A stretch of 64,000 bases of DNA from Hirundichthys speculiger (Eukaryota; Chordata; Actinopteri; Beloniformes; Exocoetidae). The notes under the pieces were generated by a model. That model was not told the origin of the DNA, ran no database searches, and was given only the letters and a program-made list of their open reading frames with translations. The position numbers and the translations under genes are program-made. This document shows, one piece after another, positions 23,632 to 35,877 of this stretch. The DNA is taken from NCBI GenBank assembly GCA_018398805.1, contig JAGFBZ010000739.1:322501-386500 (forward strand), given 5' to 3'. The stretch's first letter is position 1, and every line of letters begins with the position of its first letter.

Positions 23632-24898
23632 GAACACGTGTCAAACTCAAGGCCCGCGGGCCACATCCGGCCCGCCGTGTAATCATATCCGGCCTGCGAG
23701 ATCATTTTACATTATTGTTATTAATGGCCCGTTGATATGAAGCGCTGATTAAAACAATACTGCACAGAACTACATATCCCAAAATGCAACGGTGGCCTTT
23801 CCGCACACTTACCGCATCAATCAAGTCTAGTTTCAAGCTTCATCTGAGGAGTGGACTCCAATTTGCCCATAACAGAAGAAGTAATGGACATTAAATCGAT
23901 GAATGGGACAACGACTGGAAAAGACATTTTTGAAAACGTATGTTAAAGTGTAACAGACATGAAACTTCCCTGGGACAAACCTTATTGGACAACAGATGGA
24001 GCAGCCGGCTATGAGCAGGAAATAAAGTGAACTAATGGGAGGGATGTGAATGGAGACGCAGGCAAAGTCCTGAAGATGGACCATGATGAGATCTGGAACA
24101 CAAACCGTAAACTTTATCCGAGCTAAAGCGTTAAATCACTGGCAGTTTGGTTCCTTTACGCGGCAGATAGATTCAGAGTTTGCCGACATTCCTGATCATC
24201 CAGAGGTGCGTTGGCTCAGTCGGGGGAAAGTTCTCAACAGAGTTTTTGAGCTCAGCAATGAAATCTGTCAGTTCATGGACTGTAAAGGAAAAGACCGTTT
24301 TTAAGGGATGAAAAGTTGAAGTGCGAGTTCCTGGCTGACGTAACAGCTCATCTTAACGCCTTAAATGTGCAGCTCCAGGGACGTCACCACATGATCACTG
24401 ACATGTATGACGCAGTGAAGCTGCTTTTATGGGAGAAACTATTCAATCAGATGTCATAAGAGCAAAAAAAAAAAAAAAACTGAAGAACACCTTTTATGTA
24501 TATTTCCAGGTTTTCTAGCAAGTTCATATTTCTAACTTGTATAATTTTGACAGGAGATATTTTTAAGGAGAGCAAAATCTATTGGGATATTGAAAAGTTT
24601 ATTTTTTATATACATTGACATTGGAGCAAAGGATTTTAATGTTATTTTAATGTTAAGTTGCTCATATTTCTAACTTGTATCATTTAACAAGATATTTTTA
24701 TGGAGAGCAAAATATTAAATTTATGTTATTTAGGGTTTAAGTCTATTACAGAATAATATTCCTGTCTGTTTTTATTCATATTTATGTTCGAAAAACATTT
24801 CGTTTTAGTGTGTTAAATAAATGTTTATCCTGTTCGGCCCGCGACCTGAAGCGTGTTTTGAATTTTGGCCCCCTGTGCAACTGAGTTTGACACCCCTG
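23632..24898 (+). mobile_element. hAT element with decayed transposase
   Basis: The left end (about GAACACGTGTCAAACTC) and right end (GAGTTTGACACCCCTG) are inverted versions of the CAGGGGTGTCAAACTC-type hAT terminus, next to GGCCCGCGGGCC / GGCCCGCGACC blocks. It spans about 1.27 kb and holds a hAT transposase fossil. An 8-bp duplication is not clear. Confidence 0.8.
23869..24460 (+). pseudogene. hAT transposase fossil (GTF2IRD2/Charlie-like)
   Basis: Broken frames read in order: [47 protein letters not shown], then [20 protein letters not shown] and FLADVTAHLNALNVQLQGR. These match, in the right order, the catalytic core and the conserved 'RWLS.GKVL' block of hAT transposases of the type domesticated in GTF2IRD2 and ZBED/SCAND3 proteins. 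Stops include TAA after 'IFENVC' and TGA after 'YEQEIK'. At least two frameshifts are needed, including one near 24300. The C-terminal dimerisation region is missing, replaced by AT-rich sequence from about 24470. It is dead, and an ordinary transposon fossil is more likely than a domesticated gene. Confidence 0.82.
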
Positions 24899-26165
24899 AT
24901 CTAGAATGAATATAAAAATCTCATCAAATGCATCACTGCATAGTTGCTACCAGTCTGTTCATGGAAAATATGAAGTGCTATAACCTTAAAAATCAGCTTA
25001 AATCCATGTGTGTTGAGTCTAATTGCAATACCGTAACAATAAATTACCTTAATGAAGCACGAAGCTGTGAACTTCCATCAATGACAAGTTGTCGCTTTCG
25101 TGGTTGTATTTAAAAAAACCATGTGTAATTGATATCCGCCTGCTATTTTGAAGAGGATTCACCGCACGTCGGGGCTTTGCCGCCGTTTTGTCTTCACACC
25201 ACGGAGCACATCCCATTTGTCACATGCACACCTCCGGGTCCGGCGGATTCAGCTGTGCATACCATCATGGCCTCTCCCCGTCAATGCCTCGTCACATGGA
25301 TGCAACTCACAGAGGTCACCTTTTCCGGGCCTCTCTGCGTTATCGCCGCAGGTCACGCACGGCTGCCTGAAAGCGTGTCAGCCGAGGGGGCAAATTATTA
25401 CATTTACGCGGTTGGAGTTGAGAAAACGACTTGAAAAAACACGGATTTGCTTTTAGCGTAATGCCTGACGTCAGGAACTTTTGCAGCCGTCGGATACTTA
25501 AAGCAAATCAGAGAAAATGCGTGTCAGGAGGGGACAGAAATGTAGCACCTGTACATTCCACACACTCCTCTGTGTAATCTGTAAAAGGTATCCCAGTCTC
25601 ATAAGATAGATGAGGTGCATTAAAACTCCACCAATCAATAGATTTTATACCATCCGGGGATCTAATAGCTTTGTGTAATGTGAAAAGGCGCTCGCTCCGA
25701 GGAGCCCGCGGAGAATTATCACCAGCTCTGCGGCTCTGCTCAGCTTTTTAGCTTCTTTCAGACTGCTATTTTAGTTGCTCTACGGGTTCACTGTCATCGA
25801 TCAAAAAAAAAAACATCCACTGTACACTCTCTTTACAGAAACAAACAGAGGACAAAGTAGATAAATCAATTAATTAATAAAAAAAAAAAAGTTAGGAGAA
25901 CCGTGCAGGTTATGTTTGCTGAAGAGAAATCGTGCAGCTATTTTTGTAATTAGTCCCTCGACGTTTTCCAACAGGACACAGATAAAAAAATAAAAAAATA
26001 CTTCTATTAAAAAGACAGGGATTGTGCAGAGAATGCAAACAGGAATATTTTAGTTTATTTAAAAAAAAAGTTATTGGACAGTAGATTGTGGAGGATTCAC
26101 TGAAGGGAAAAGATGAAAGGAAGAGACGAAGAAGTATAGGAAATTACACAGTGATATGAGAGATA
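24899..26165. other. No gene recognised
   Basis: 25130-25480 is less AT-rich, with three overlapping plus-strand frames of 60-102 codons. None has a recognisable domain. A-runs occur at 25803 and 25878. Confidence 0.35.
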
Positions 26166-26350
26166 CAGTGATCCCTTATTTTTCGAGGTTAATGGGGACC
26201 GGTGCCCCCCCCCCCGTGAAGATTAAAATCCGCGAATGGAAGCCGGAGCCTCCGGAGTTTAAAATATGTTTAAAAAGCTAAGAAACCACTGGTATTGTGC
26301 TATTTTTGGCTCATAATTAGCGGCTAACACGCTAACAACAACAAAAGAAA
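26166..26350 (+). mobile_element. Truncated Tigger/pogo-like MITE
   Basis: Starts after TA with CAGTGATCCCTTATTTTTCG and follows the 13814-14426 element (shared 'gtgctatttttggctc', 'attagcggctaacac'), but ends abruptly after 'aacaacaacaaaag' with no right terminus. Confidence 0.8.
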
Positions 26351-26945
26351 CAGTCTGGTTTTCTCTGGAGGGAACGGGCACTTTATTCTGGAACAGCAGC
26401 CTGTCACCTAAGGATCTTTCTAGTGTGTCAACCAAGGGGTAAGAGGCATCGTCAAGGAGTGATGATAGCTTGGCAGGTGTCCTTAAGTCTCCTATCACCT
26501 TGACTAATTTGACCTTTTGACCTTCCTAGTTACTGTTGCTAGGTCGGACAAACTTGCTGCTCCTGCGTTAAGGATTGTGTTAATTTGCTATTTTTCTGAT
26601 GTGTATCATCAGTGTTAATATTATACTATAATAACTCCATGGTGAAATATTGCTGCTGGGCAACTGCAACAGTAACTCGAGGTGTCCAGAACGTTTGGAG
26701 GGGACATTTTTATTCCCTTTCCCAAGCCAAAACAAACACTGGAAAACTGCAGTCTTTGGTTCAGTTATGTGTCCGTCCACACAATCAACTGAACATGGGG
26801 AAAGTTACAAAACACACCTACATTTACTCCAAGGTAAGTTTACTTTGTTTATTAGATGATTGATTTAACCACCATTTAGTAAAAGTAATAATATGATTTA
26901 GCAGCAGGGAGGGTGATGAGTTCTCTGTTAGCATTAGCTCTGGTC
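26351..26945. other. No gene recognised
   Basis: No coding or repeat structure that I can support. Confidence 0.4.
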
Positions 26946-27153
26946 TAGGTATGGAACAGTTACCGGTATTACAGTAAAGCACGGTAAAATTTTACGTGAT
27001 AACGATTACATTTTATGTTTGACTTCATCTCATTATCACGGTCGATTACCGGGATATGTAATATCTGCCTCACTCAAGTCTGTGAGCGACTTGCGACTGT
27101 TTCGCGTAAATTTGTAGCTTGTAACATCGGCATCATAACGTGAGCATGGCAAA
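26946..27153. repeat. hAT-like repeat fragment (TAGGTATG type)
   Basis: Begins 'taggtatggaacagttaccg' with further 'ggtaaaat'/'attaccggga' motifs, resembling a dispersed fish hAT end. No second terminus found, so the call is tentative. Confidence 0.35.
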
Positions 27154-27435
27154 AATCAATCTTTTTTAAATATGTTTTTAATTACTGTAAAATACTCATG
27201 ACATGATTAAAAAAACATTAAGAAGTAATAAAACAAACCAGTTGAGTGTTATTCTACTGTCATCTTAACTTAATAGGACAAGTGTCACCTTATTTGTTGA
27301 CTCCTTACATTAATATCAGATCATGGTTCCTTGTCCTGTATGTTGATCACAGTTGTGATTAAAGGTTTTGGTGGGCTGCGGAAATTTTTCACATTTCAAA
27401 TTGGCCCTTGGTATTCTGAAGTTTGGGAATGGCTG
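27154..27435 (+). mobile_element. Truncated hAT MITE (same family as 18837-19219)
   Basis: Matches the right three quarters of the nested MITE ('gtgttattctactgtcatct', 'ggttccttgtcctgtatgtt') through to its GTTTGGGAATGGCTG end. The left 100 bp or so are missing. Confidence 0.88.
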
Positions 27436-27613
27436 CTTTAGAGGAATACAAAAAAGAAAAAAAAAACCCAAAGAGTTCGATCCCAGACTGTTGAAGGGCT
27501 CACTGGGCATGTTAAAAAAAATAAAATCCAGGACAGCACAATTACAATACTCAAGAATCGCAGCTTGTTTGGGACACCTGAAGACACTTTTGTCACTAAA
27601 GAACATGGAAATA

Positions 27614-28010
27614 CGACTAAAGTTCACAAAACTTCAACTGAACATAGTCTAGTGGTCAGAGAAGTCCTGTGGAAAGTTTAAAAAAAGGCAAATACAGCAT
27701 TTTAGCCGAAACACCTCATGCTGTCAAGCAGTGGAGGCGGTCGATGATGTGGGATTGTTTTGCTCTCCACTGGAAATTGGCACTTTGCAGTCACTGAATA
27801 AACCATGAACCCCCTTTTTTTTAATGCGGATAATCAACATTTCGCAATATGCTCACCACAGTCCAGACCTCAACCCAATTGGAAAGGTGTGGTAGGACCT
27901 TAAAAGGCTCGTGCATAAGCAAATGATAAAACAAACTCAACCAACTGAAGCAATGATGAAAGGAAAATGGCACTGGTCTACAGTGCTCTCAACAAACCCA
28001 GAGTCATTGG
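27614..28010 (+). pseudogene. Tc1 transposase relic
   Basis: Fragments in several frames appear in Tc1 order: LKFTKLQLN, a 'WSEKS' block where the first catalytic D normally sits (WSDES), a GGG-rich 'SMMWDCFAL' block, then HHSPDLNPIGKVW, where the catalytic E of the usual SPDLNPIE motif reads G. Several stops and frameshifts interrupt it. The N-terminal helix-turn-helix and both TIRs are not found, so only the catalytic half survives. Confidence 0.6.
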
Positions 28011-28019
28011 AATAGCTCT

Positions 28020-28061
28020 GGGTTAGGGTTAGGGTTAGGAAGGGTTAGGGTTAGGGTTAGG
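28020..28061 (+). repeat. Interstitial telomere-like tract (GGGTTA)n
   Basis: Seven near-perfect GGGTTA units broken once by 'ggaa', making about 42 bp of vertebrate telomere repeat. It is flanked by a Tc1 relic on one side and a LINE relic on the other. Confidence 0.92.
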
Positions 28062-28329
28062 AACTTGTGGCTGTCTGCTGAGATGAAATTTGTGTTGAGA
28101 ATAATAATTAAGTGACCCAATACAATTCCTTGAAGAGCCACCATGGTCCAGAGAAGCAAGTCATCCCTCACAGTGCCCCACTCTTGTGTTGGTTGGTAAG
28201 GTCATGAACATTCATGAAAAAGGACAAGTGGTGGCCCATTTCTTTGTGAAAAAGCTTGTCCCTCAAAGGCGCAGGAGGTTTGGAGTCGAAAGCTCCCGAG
28301 GTTCTCCAAAGAGCTCTCTGTAATAGTAG

Positions 28330-28790
28330 GATGATGGTACCATCCAGCCTGACCCACAACATCTCCTCCTGTTCCATCATCGTCGACACTGACTCCCCTC
28401 AGGGGTGCGTTCTGAGCTCCATACTGGACACCCTGCTGACTTATGACTGTGTAGCCAAACACTTAGGTTTTCACAGCATCGGTCAGACTGATCTCCCACA
28501 ACATGTTTGGAGTATAAGCAGGAGGTGAAACAACTGGAGGTTTAATGCATATTAAATAACCTCCTGAAGTACTGACCCACAGAAGTGACTTAGCTGCCAT
28601 AGTGGATAACTAAGCCTCTGCATCGTTAAAAGGAGGAACATCTGCTTAGGTGGTCTTAAGCTTTAAAAACGTGGGGGGGGTGCATTGCTCATGACCTTAT
28701 CTGGAGGGTCAACACATCTGCCCATGCAACGAAGGCTAATCAGAGCCTCTAACTTGTTGAGGAGACCGGTCCTTGATCTTGATGGCAGGC
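28330..28790 (+). pseudogene. Non-LTR reverse transcriptase relic
   Basis: The plus frame reads DSPQGCVLSSILDTLLTYDC at about 28388-28450. This matches the conserved RT block of fish non-LTR retrotransposons (S/T-G-x-PQGCVLSPLL) with the core PQGCVLS intact. Further on, a frame reading WRVNTSAHATKANQSL resembles the post-RT region of the same proteins. The catalytic FADD motif is not visible, and several stops and shifts are present. A 5' end and a tail could not be found. Confidence 0.6.
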
Positions 28791-29905
28791 AGGTAGAAGA
28801 ACATATGCAGCTCCACTGACGAGCTAACGGGAAGGCTGGGCCCCTTTGGGAGTGGTTAAAATGGATGATGTTTTTCACAGATGTGGAATTCTCAGCAGCT
28901 TAAGGCCGATGCTGGTGAACTTCTCAAATGTGCTCCACCACTGGTCCGCACGGGGCTCACAGGCCACCATCCTGCGAACAACACTGTATTGCATTTCATA
29001 CATTTTGTGGATTAGTTGCTCAGTTGCTCTCCAACTGGAAGGTCAAGAGATGAACATCCTACCTCGTCATATGGCATACTGCCCCTGGGAAAGGCCCTGA
29101 ACCCCACAATCCCTCCATCCAGCCGCCGATAGTACTGATCCTAGACCTCCTCATCTAGAGGGGCTTTTTGTTGGGAAGGAAATCTGGGAAAAACAAACAA
29201 AAAAAAAAAAACACTGCCACATCAATATGCAGAACACAGTGGTCCTATATAGAAAAAAATATACAATCCAAAGTTCTAAACTGCCTAACATTTAAAAATA
29301 TTGATAGGAACTGGGGTTCTGATGTGAAGTCATAACTATACGGTGAGTGCATCAGATGGTGTAATTGTATTGTAACTGTTTACTGGTTCGCTGGGACCTT
29401 CTATTGTTGAAATCAGTGAAAGGTTCCCTCCTTACAAAAACATTTCTGATTGGCGATGGACAATGCAAGTCCACCGTAACCTGACAAGCACCTCTCCAGA
29501 AATGCTGCTACACCTTGAGCCAACTTGGAGCGCAACAAATTTGATTGGTCCTCTCGGCCACTCGGGATTTCCTTCAGTGTGTTCTCCGCTGACGCTGCTT
29601 ACTCCTCGTTTTCAAGCTGGGTTGTCAGATTTCTGTAACGCCAAATTTACTGCCACTCAACATTCATCACCTCTGGATGACGTAAGACGTGCCTTCCTTG
29701 CTCCATTGCTACTTTTTAAACTACATAAATGAAGTAAACAAAAGGAAGCTCAGAACTCCAAAATAATACAAAACAAAAAACACCTCTTCTGCCACCTAGT
29801 GTTTGGTGGTGGAATTCCAGGGTGACGCAAAACAAGACAGCATCACTCAATCAAATAAAATCAAATAATATGGCAACAATGACTTTGGTTCTGTCTGTAC
29901 ACTAT
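28791..29905. other. No gene recognised
   Basis: 28840-29100 may continue the LINE relic but has no clear motif. 29160-29900 has nothing assignable. Confidence 0.35.
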
Positions 29906-31265
29906 GGGCCTGATTTACTAAGATCCTAAATAAAGAGTACTAAATTGCGTGTGCACTGAAAAAGTTTGCGCGTGCTGTTGTTGTGTGTTTTGCGGGTGAT
30001 CAACTAAGAATGCTCGCGCAATTGATAACAGGTGCAAACCGCAGTATTTAAATGAGGTGTTGCGTGTCTTACGGTTTGCGCCATGGAGAGTCTGGATGGA
30101 AAGCAGGATAGACGCAAGCGCAAAATGAAATTTGACGAGTTGGAGTTAGAGATATTAGTGGAAGAGGCAAATAAACACATTCATGAACTACAGCAAAGAA
30201 ATTTAAACATTACCAAAAGAAACGCAATATGGGAGAAAATGTGCGATAGAATAAATGCAGTTGGTAAGACAAAAAAGAACGGCAGATGAGGTTAAAAGAA
30301 GGTGGCAAGATATAAGGCGAAGAACTAAAGAAAAAGTGGCCTTTAATAAAACTTCGGCAAACAAGACGGGTGGTTAAGTGGCCGTTAAGAAGTTCCAGCC
30401 TCCATAACCGCGGAGCGCTGTCATTACGGAGATGCGTCTCTGCGCGCAGCTGTGGCATCAATGAGTGGAGCTGTGGCTGGAGCCGACTCGTCCTTCCGCT
30501 TATCCGAAGTCGGGTCGCGCGGCCAGCAGCTTCAGAGGTCCAGATCCCCCGGCCGCTTCCACCAGCTCCTCTGGGAGAATCCTGAGGCGTTTTTCATAAA
30601 ATGATGTGGAAATAACCCATTTTATTACAACTGAAATTGTGCTTGGGAGGTGTATTTTCACCGGACATTTTGACCGGAGAGATTATAAAATCCCGGACTT
30701 CCGCATATTTTACCAGACAAAGTCCAGCAATTACCAGACAACGGAAACCCTGGTGCCTCCTGTGGCAACCTTTTGCTGAATAATACTCGATTTAACATTC
30801 AAATAAAATATTTCTCCTTTTGCATGTGCAAACAAATTTACACGAGTCCGAAAGACTCTCTCTCTGCGTATTCTTTGATTTTGGCGATGTCGCCTCCTTG
30901 CCACAATAACAGCAGCCATCGGTGCGTAATGCTGGACAGAATAGCACCTTCTTTTCGAACGTACTAAATACAGACGCAATCACAATCCCTGCAATTACTT
31001 TCAGGGTTGGTAAATCTCATTGCGTGTGGTAAATGGACCTATTTGCATTTTCCCCTCCCAGTATTTTGCGCTTTCTGGCGGGTACGCCCCATATTGTTTA
31101 TTCATCAGGGCAAAAGTACTAAATGAACAGCGTGTGCTATTTTGCTGATTTGGGAGGCGCAGTCCTCTTTGCACGCTGTTAGTAGATCAGATTGCGCATT
31201 GGTTTGCGGGTGGTGTCAAGTTTGCACACGTTTTTACGCACGCAAACCTTTAGTAAATCAGGCCC
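29906..31265 (+). mobile_element. PIF/Harbinger-like element carrying a Myb/SANT-like ORF
   Basis: Inverted ends GGGCCTGATTTACTAAG and TTTAGTAAATCAGGCCC, flanked by TAT on both sides, fit the 3-bp duplications of Harbinger elements. It spans 1.36 kb. Inside is a small plus-strand frame with a Myb/SANT-like domain, the accessory protein of Harbinger transposons. The nuclease gene is absent, replaced by GC-rich (30390-30590) and AT-rich filler, so this is a non-autonomous derivative. Confidence 0.78.
30083..30377 (+). pseudogene. Harbinger Myb/SANT-like DNA-binding protein, frameshifted
   Basis: ATG at 30083 (MESLDGKQDRRKRKMKF) in the 'gcgccATGG' context. The domain runs from 'DELELEILVEEANKH' through 'RNAIWEKMCDRIN' to 'EVKRRWQDIRRRTKEK', with the helix-tryptophan spacing of trihelix/Myb-SANT-like domains. 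In Harbinger elements this protein brings the nuclease to the DNA ends and the nucleus. One extra base in the A-run at about 30272 moves the last part into another frame, which then ends at TAA 30375-30377. Without the extra base it would be a protein of about 98 residues, shorter than usual. Truncation by the internal deletion is likely. Confidence 0.7.
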
Positions 31266-31268
31266 TAT

Positions 31269-32967
31269 GTGCATAGTTGTTCAACAGAACGGAGTAATGG
31301 CTGTCAGGAACATCCTCTCCAGGAAAGCTGGAGCACTCCTGTGCATTTCCATGCAGTGGACACACTTTTATGCAGCTGCTGGGAAGTTTGAAGGTTAAGG
31401 AAGCAGGTAGACATACTTCAAAGTCATGTAGGCTAATCTACAATAAATGGTTTTACTTCTGGTGTGAGAAAAATAAAAACTGCAAGAAACTTAAAAAAAA
31501 AAACACATGTAGGCAGTTTGGCCTATTTTGATACGTAAACAGACGCAGAAGTTTGATGTGGGTCTTAAAATATCAGGTTACATGTGAGAGGTTGATCACT
31601 TTGTGGGTCATTCTGGGTAGAAAATAAGAAAATAACCTTATGAAAGTAATGCTCTGTGTTCTTTTATCTGGTGCCATTGATAAGACTAGAAACAAAGACC
31701 AATTAAAGAGTTTAATATACAATGATGAATACAAAGATTCAATACACCATGCAGAATATTTTAATCGGCCGATGGTACACCTTCCCAACATCACAAGAGA
31801 TGCCAGGAAAATGCACCCAGAATGTCCGATTGTCTCAGGTCTTATAGAGGCGGATCCTTGCGTTCTTCTGAGTTTATTGCTCTTTGTCTCAGAATCCAAA
31901 TGGCCAACAGTTCTTCAGTCTTACAGTCCGAAGATAATAAACCAACTGTTTATCTGGAAGTCACAAACTTTTGGGGGGGGGGTCACGAGTCCAGGGTGTT
32001 CCAGTCGTTTAGGTCATAAAACCTAAAGCAGCAAACTGAGTAACTCACAGTCATAAAAACAGCCAGCCTTCCTACAGGCAATAAAGTTTTAGGTTTTAAC
32101 GGTTAAATTATCTAGTGAGTTAATCCTAAATCCTAACACTTACATCAACAGTGTCTGTTGTCTTTTTCCTAATATCAACCCAAACATCTTGAAACATATA
32201 AATTGGTTAAAGTTTATATAATTCAAAAAATTAAAGGTCCTCTCTGGTTTCCAAAGTAGTTTCAGAACCAGAACACGTATGACACATATGAGAGCCCTAA
32301 TTGTGTCACCGCAGACTTTGCATAAACTAGAAATCTAGAAATAGAAAGCTTGCCACAAATGTGGGTGTTTACTCTGTCCTGCTTAGACACTGGGGAAGGC
32401 CAGAAAAAAAAAAAAAAAAGATTGAAGTCAAATAGGCAGGATGGCCTCGGCTTCATAAACTGTGACCAGTAGGGTTTTAAATTATCTCCTGGAAGTCACC
32501 CAACGTTATGCAAATGCTGAATAAAACTGCTTGTACTTTCAGCCCACACTGGCACAACCTACTTTGTATATTTTAAGAGTAATTTAAGACATTAGCACTG
32601 TCTTTGTGAGACGATTATCAAATGTTAAAAAGAAAAAAAGGTGCCTCTGAGCAGGATTATATTTCACAGACTCCCATTTTAAGCTGTCACAACATCAGTT
32701 CAATATAGTCCATTTGAGCACGCGACCTTGCTGAAGCGGTCTAAGCAGCTGTGCTTCCCATTCATTTTCACTGAAAAGTCTTTTCAGCGGTGGCTCTTGG
32801 CTGCCCTTTTCTGGCTCTAAAAGTACATTAATCGCTTGATTAAAATTAATAACATTATATTACCTGGCCACGATAACTGGCAATGGTAGTCCTTAAATCG
32901 TTTCTTTTTCCTCACACATAAAGTGACAGGACGACGTGTCCAAAGCTTTTCATCAGAAGTCATTAAA

Positions 32968-32998
<31 letters not shown>

Positions 32999-34202
32999 GC
33001 CATGAGAGCAGTCACTGGGTATGTGACATGCACACATACACAAGAGGTAATAATGTGAACACGGAGATTTGGTGCTGGACTATTATTTCTTATTCATTAG
33101 TGAACAGACTGCTCAAAGGCCTTATGGGTACTTGCTAAATTAGTGTTAAACAATGTTGAGATGGAAAAATTGCAGGCAGCAAAGATAAAGTGCTTAACAG
33201 GCTTCAAGACATTTTTTATATTGTAATAATTAATGTTCTATGCCACCATAATCTAGGAGTGTCAGCGGCTTAATTCAAATCCTGTTAAGGTCCTTCCTGA
33301 CTTAATCTTCATTATTTTCCCATTGCTCGAAACATGTTTACCAGTGATTAAAATGTTCCAGAGTGGAGGGGGGGGGGGGGGGGTTCCAGTTCGTGTCGAT
33401 CGCTGCACTAGTGACTCTTTCACTGGTGTTTTTTTTTTTTTTTTTTTCAAATATTCATAAATTAAACGTGAGTACTGGCTCGTTGTTTATGCTCACAAGG
33501 ATAACTGTGTCACCCCCCCGACTCCTCTGGATTATTTATGACTGTCCATTACCAATGTGGAAATTTGCATTTGAGTGTGATAGAGTTGAGAGGCACTACA
33601 GAGGATTAAGGAGTGACGGCTAACCGACATTAGTCAACTTTCAAATTCTGCAATTCTTCTTACTTACAGGGAAGGCAAAAAAAAAAGTAGAAATGAGCGG
33701 GTGCTAAATATTCAGTGCAGTGTAATTAATGACACAATTACTGAAAGAAAATGAATTACTTTTGGGGAAATGGTCATCATTTTGAACATAGCAGAGGCAC
33801 CCGTACTGTGGGAGATTGGAAAAAAGATAATAATTAGTAGATGGTAATCAGGAGATGTTATTTCTGGCCCAAAAAGAGCAGCATTTATCATTTTATCAAA
33901 TAGTAGAATAAAAAAAAAAAAAAAGAACAGTGGCTAACATTTTATTTAAAGCTTTATGGGTATCTTTCGAGCTCTTGAAGTGCATTTGTTACTGCAGACA
34001 CTTAAGTATAACTGTATGTCAGTGTGCCAGAATCCATGCTGGTAATGGTGCAATGCAAAAATCTACATGAAAACGCAAATGTCCCTGTTTGAAATCAAAA
34101 TACTAATTGATGGATATGTTATGGTATATGTGCAGTTTCTTCTGCATTTTTTATAATAAGGTAATGAGCTTTTAAAAAAGCAATATTTTGATGCATGGCT
34201 GT
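31269..34202. other. No gene recognised
   Basis: About 2.9 kb. Holds a (TA)n tract at 32979-32998, poly-G at 33366-33382 and poly-T at 33429-33447. The 128-codon plus frame at 31640-32026 has no domain. 33500-33800 has homeodomain-like TAATTA cores and could be regulatory, which is unproven. Confidence 0.35.
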
Positions 34203-34210
34203 GTATATAC

Positions 34211-34815
34211 TAGGGCTGTTATTTTTTAACTATAAAAATCTTTCGATTAATCGCGATTAAAAAGTTTAATTGCGATTAATCAAAATATTTTTATAGTTAA
34301 CACAATTAATCGCATGTTAATCGCATTTTTTTTAATGTTCTCTTTCTTCATCAATCCTCCATCCATCCATCCATCCATCATTTTTTAAGCCTTTAGTTTG
34401 AAAACCAGAAGTCCACCAATGCTGCCATACTTTTTGGGGGCTTAATTTATCAGCTTCTTAGTGTATTTTGTCGGGCTGCTGCTTGACCGCAGTAATTTGC
34501 TGACGGTCCCTAAGCTTCACGGCAGCAGCGAGGTACTTAGAAGGACATTCAGCGCTGTTCCTGAGAGTTTTAGCCAAACTCACTAAACTTGGAGGGTTGA
34601 TGACACTTGTGAAATGTCTGGCATACTTATATCTACAAAATGATACCAACCTGGATGAAATCGGTTCCGTTTTAATGACCCTAATAAAGTTTAAAGAGGA
34701 AAAAAACAAGCGAATGTCGGACGTGAAACTAACTTTACCACGCCCCACCATTTTCTTATAAGAAAATAGTGGCGTTAAACAGAATTTGCGTTAAGCGTTA
34801 ACTTTGACAGCCCTA
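34211..34815. mobile_element. hAT MITE (TAGGGCTGT ends)
   Basis: Flanked by a perfect 8-bp duplication GTATATAC (34203-34210 and 34816-34823). Ends TAGGGCTGTTA and TTTGACAGCCCTA are inverted. The subterminal part is full of ATTAATCGCGATTAA-type palindromes. 605 bp, no transposase. A 97-codon minus frame inside has no recognisable domain. Confidence 0.9.
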
Positions 34816-34823
34816 GTATATAC

Positions 34824-35875
34824 GTATACAGTTCATACATTATATGCAAACTTTTTTTCACCCTCGTCATCCCGTGTGTCACACATTGGAGGAAATACTG
34901 TCATTTCTACAGTAAAGACATACTTTTTTTTTTTTTGGCACAGTTAGGGTTCTGATTGGAAAGAAGTGAATTGCATTTAACATGATCAGCGTTTACTGTA
35001 CCTCATTACCGAAACTCATTATTGGGTGATTATTACTTTGACAAAAACAGAGGCCCTTTATGAGAAATTAAGTACATCATTACAGCTCTGATGGGCATTA
35101 AGAGAGTAATCTAAAACACTTTATTAACTGATCATCAGCAAGCGAGAGCACCTCTATAAAAGAAGTTTTGGCAGTTTGCTTCCCTGGAGCATACACGTGT
35201 TAACACAATGCCAAGGAGGAAAGACATTAACGGTGATCTTAGAGAAGTAATTATTGTCGCTCATTAGACTGGGAAGTGCTATGAGGTCATTAATAAATAA
35301 TTCGAAGTCCTTCATTCTACAAGGCTGGAAATGATGAATGATAACTGACAACCTTCCCATGCAGAGGGCGTCCAAGGTCGGACCAGGCAAAGTTCTGAGA
35401 AATGAAAAAAAATACAAAAAGCTATACTACAGATTTGACAGATTTAACTTGGCATGTTCAATTTATGATGGCTCAATTGGAGAGAGAGTGCACAAGTATG
35501 GTGTGCCAGTTGCATCTGTAAATACATACTTCAGAAACAATGTTACCTGAGCAGATGAAACCAAGGTAGATATGTTAGCTCATAATGCACAGTGACACCA
35601 AACACAGAATATCAGTACAGATTCTCCATTTAAAGTATTCCACTGAAGCTGGAAAATCATCAATTAACATATATAATCTGATATTGCACAGGTTGCACAC
35701 AACAAATTTACCATGATGATCACTCAGATGTTTTAGAGTTGTTTTAGAGTATTTTAGAGAACTTTTGCAATTTTACACATCCAAGTAAAAAAATGAGTTT
35801 GTCCCTTTTAAATACATACGGCCAGTGTTTAACTGGCTCCTTTAAATAAACTCAAAGAAAAACAGTATGTGCATA
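34824..35875. other. No gene recognised
   Basis: No exon or element ends that I can support. T-run at 34925-34938. Confidence 0.4.
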
Positions 35876-35877
35876 TA

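Noticed and set aside
24083..24304. Domesticated hAT-derived gene (GTF2IRD2-like)
   Set aside because: Stops, frameshifts and hAT ends around it show an ordinary decayed transposon.
31640..32026. 128-codon plus-strand frame
   Set aside because: Overlaps minus frames. No recognisable domain or exon boundaries.
35338..35550. 70-codon frame read at first as a small gene
   Set aside because: No homologous motif, no start context or splice signals.
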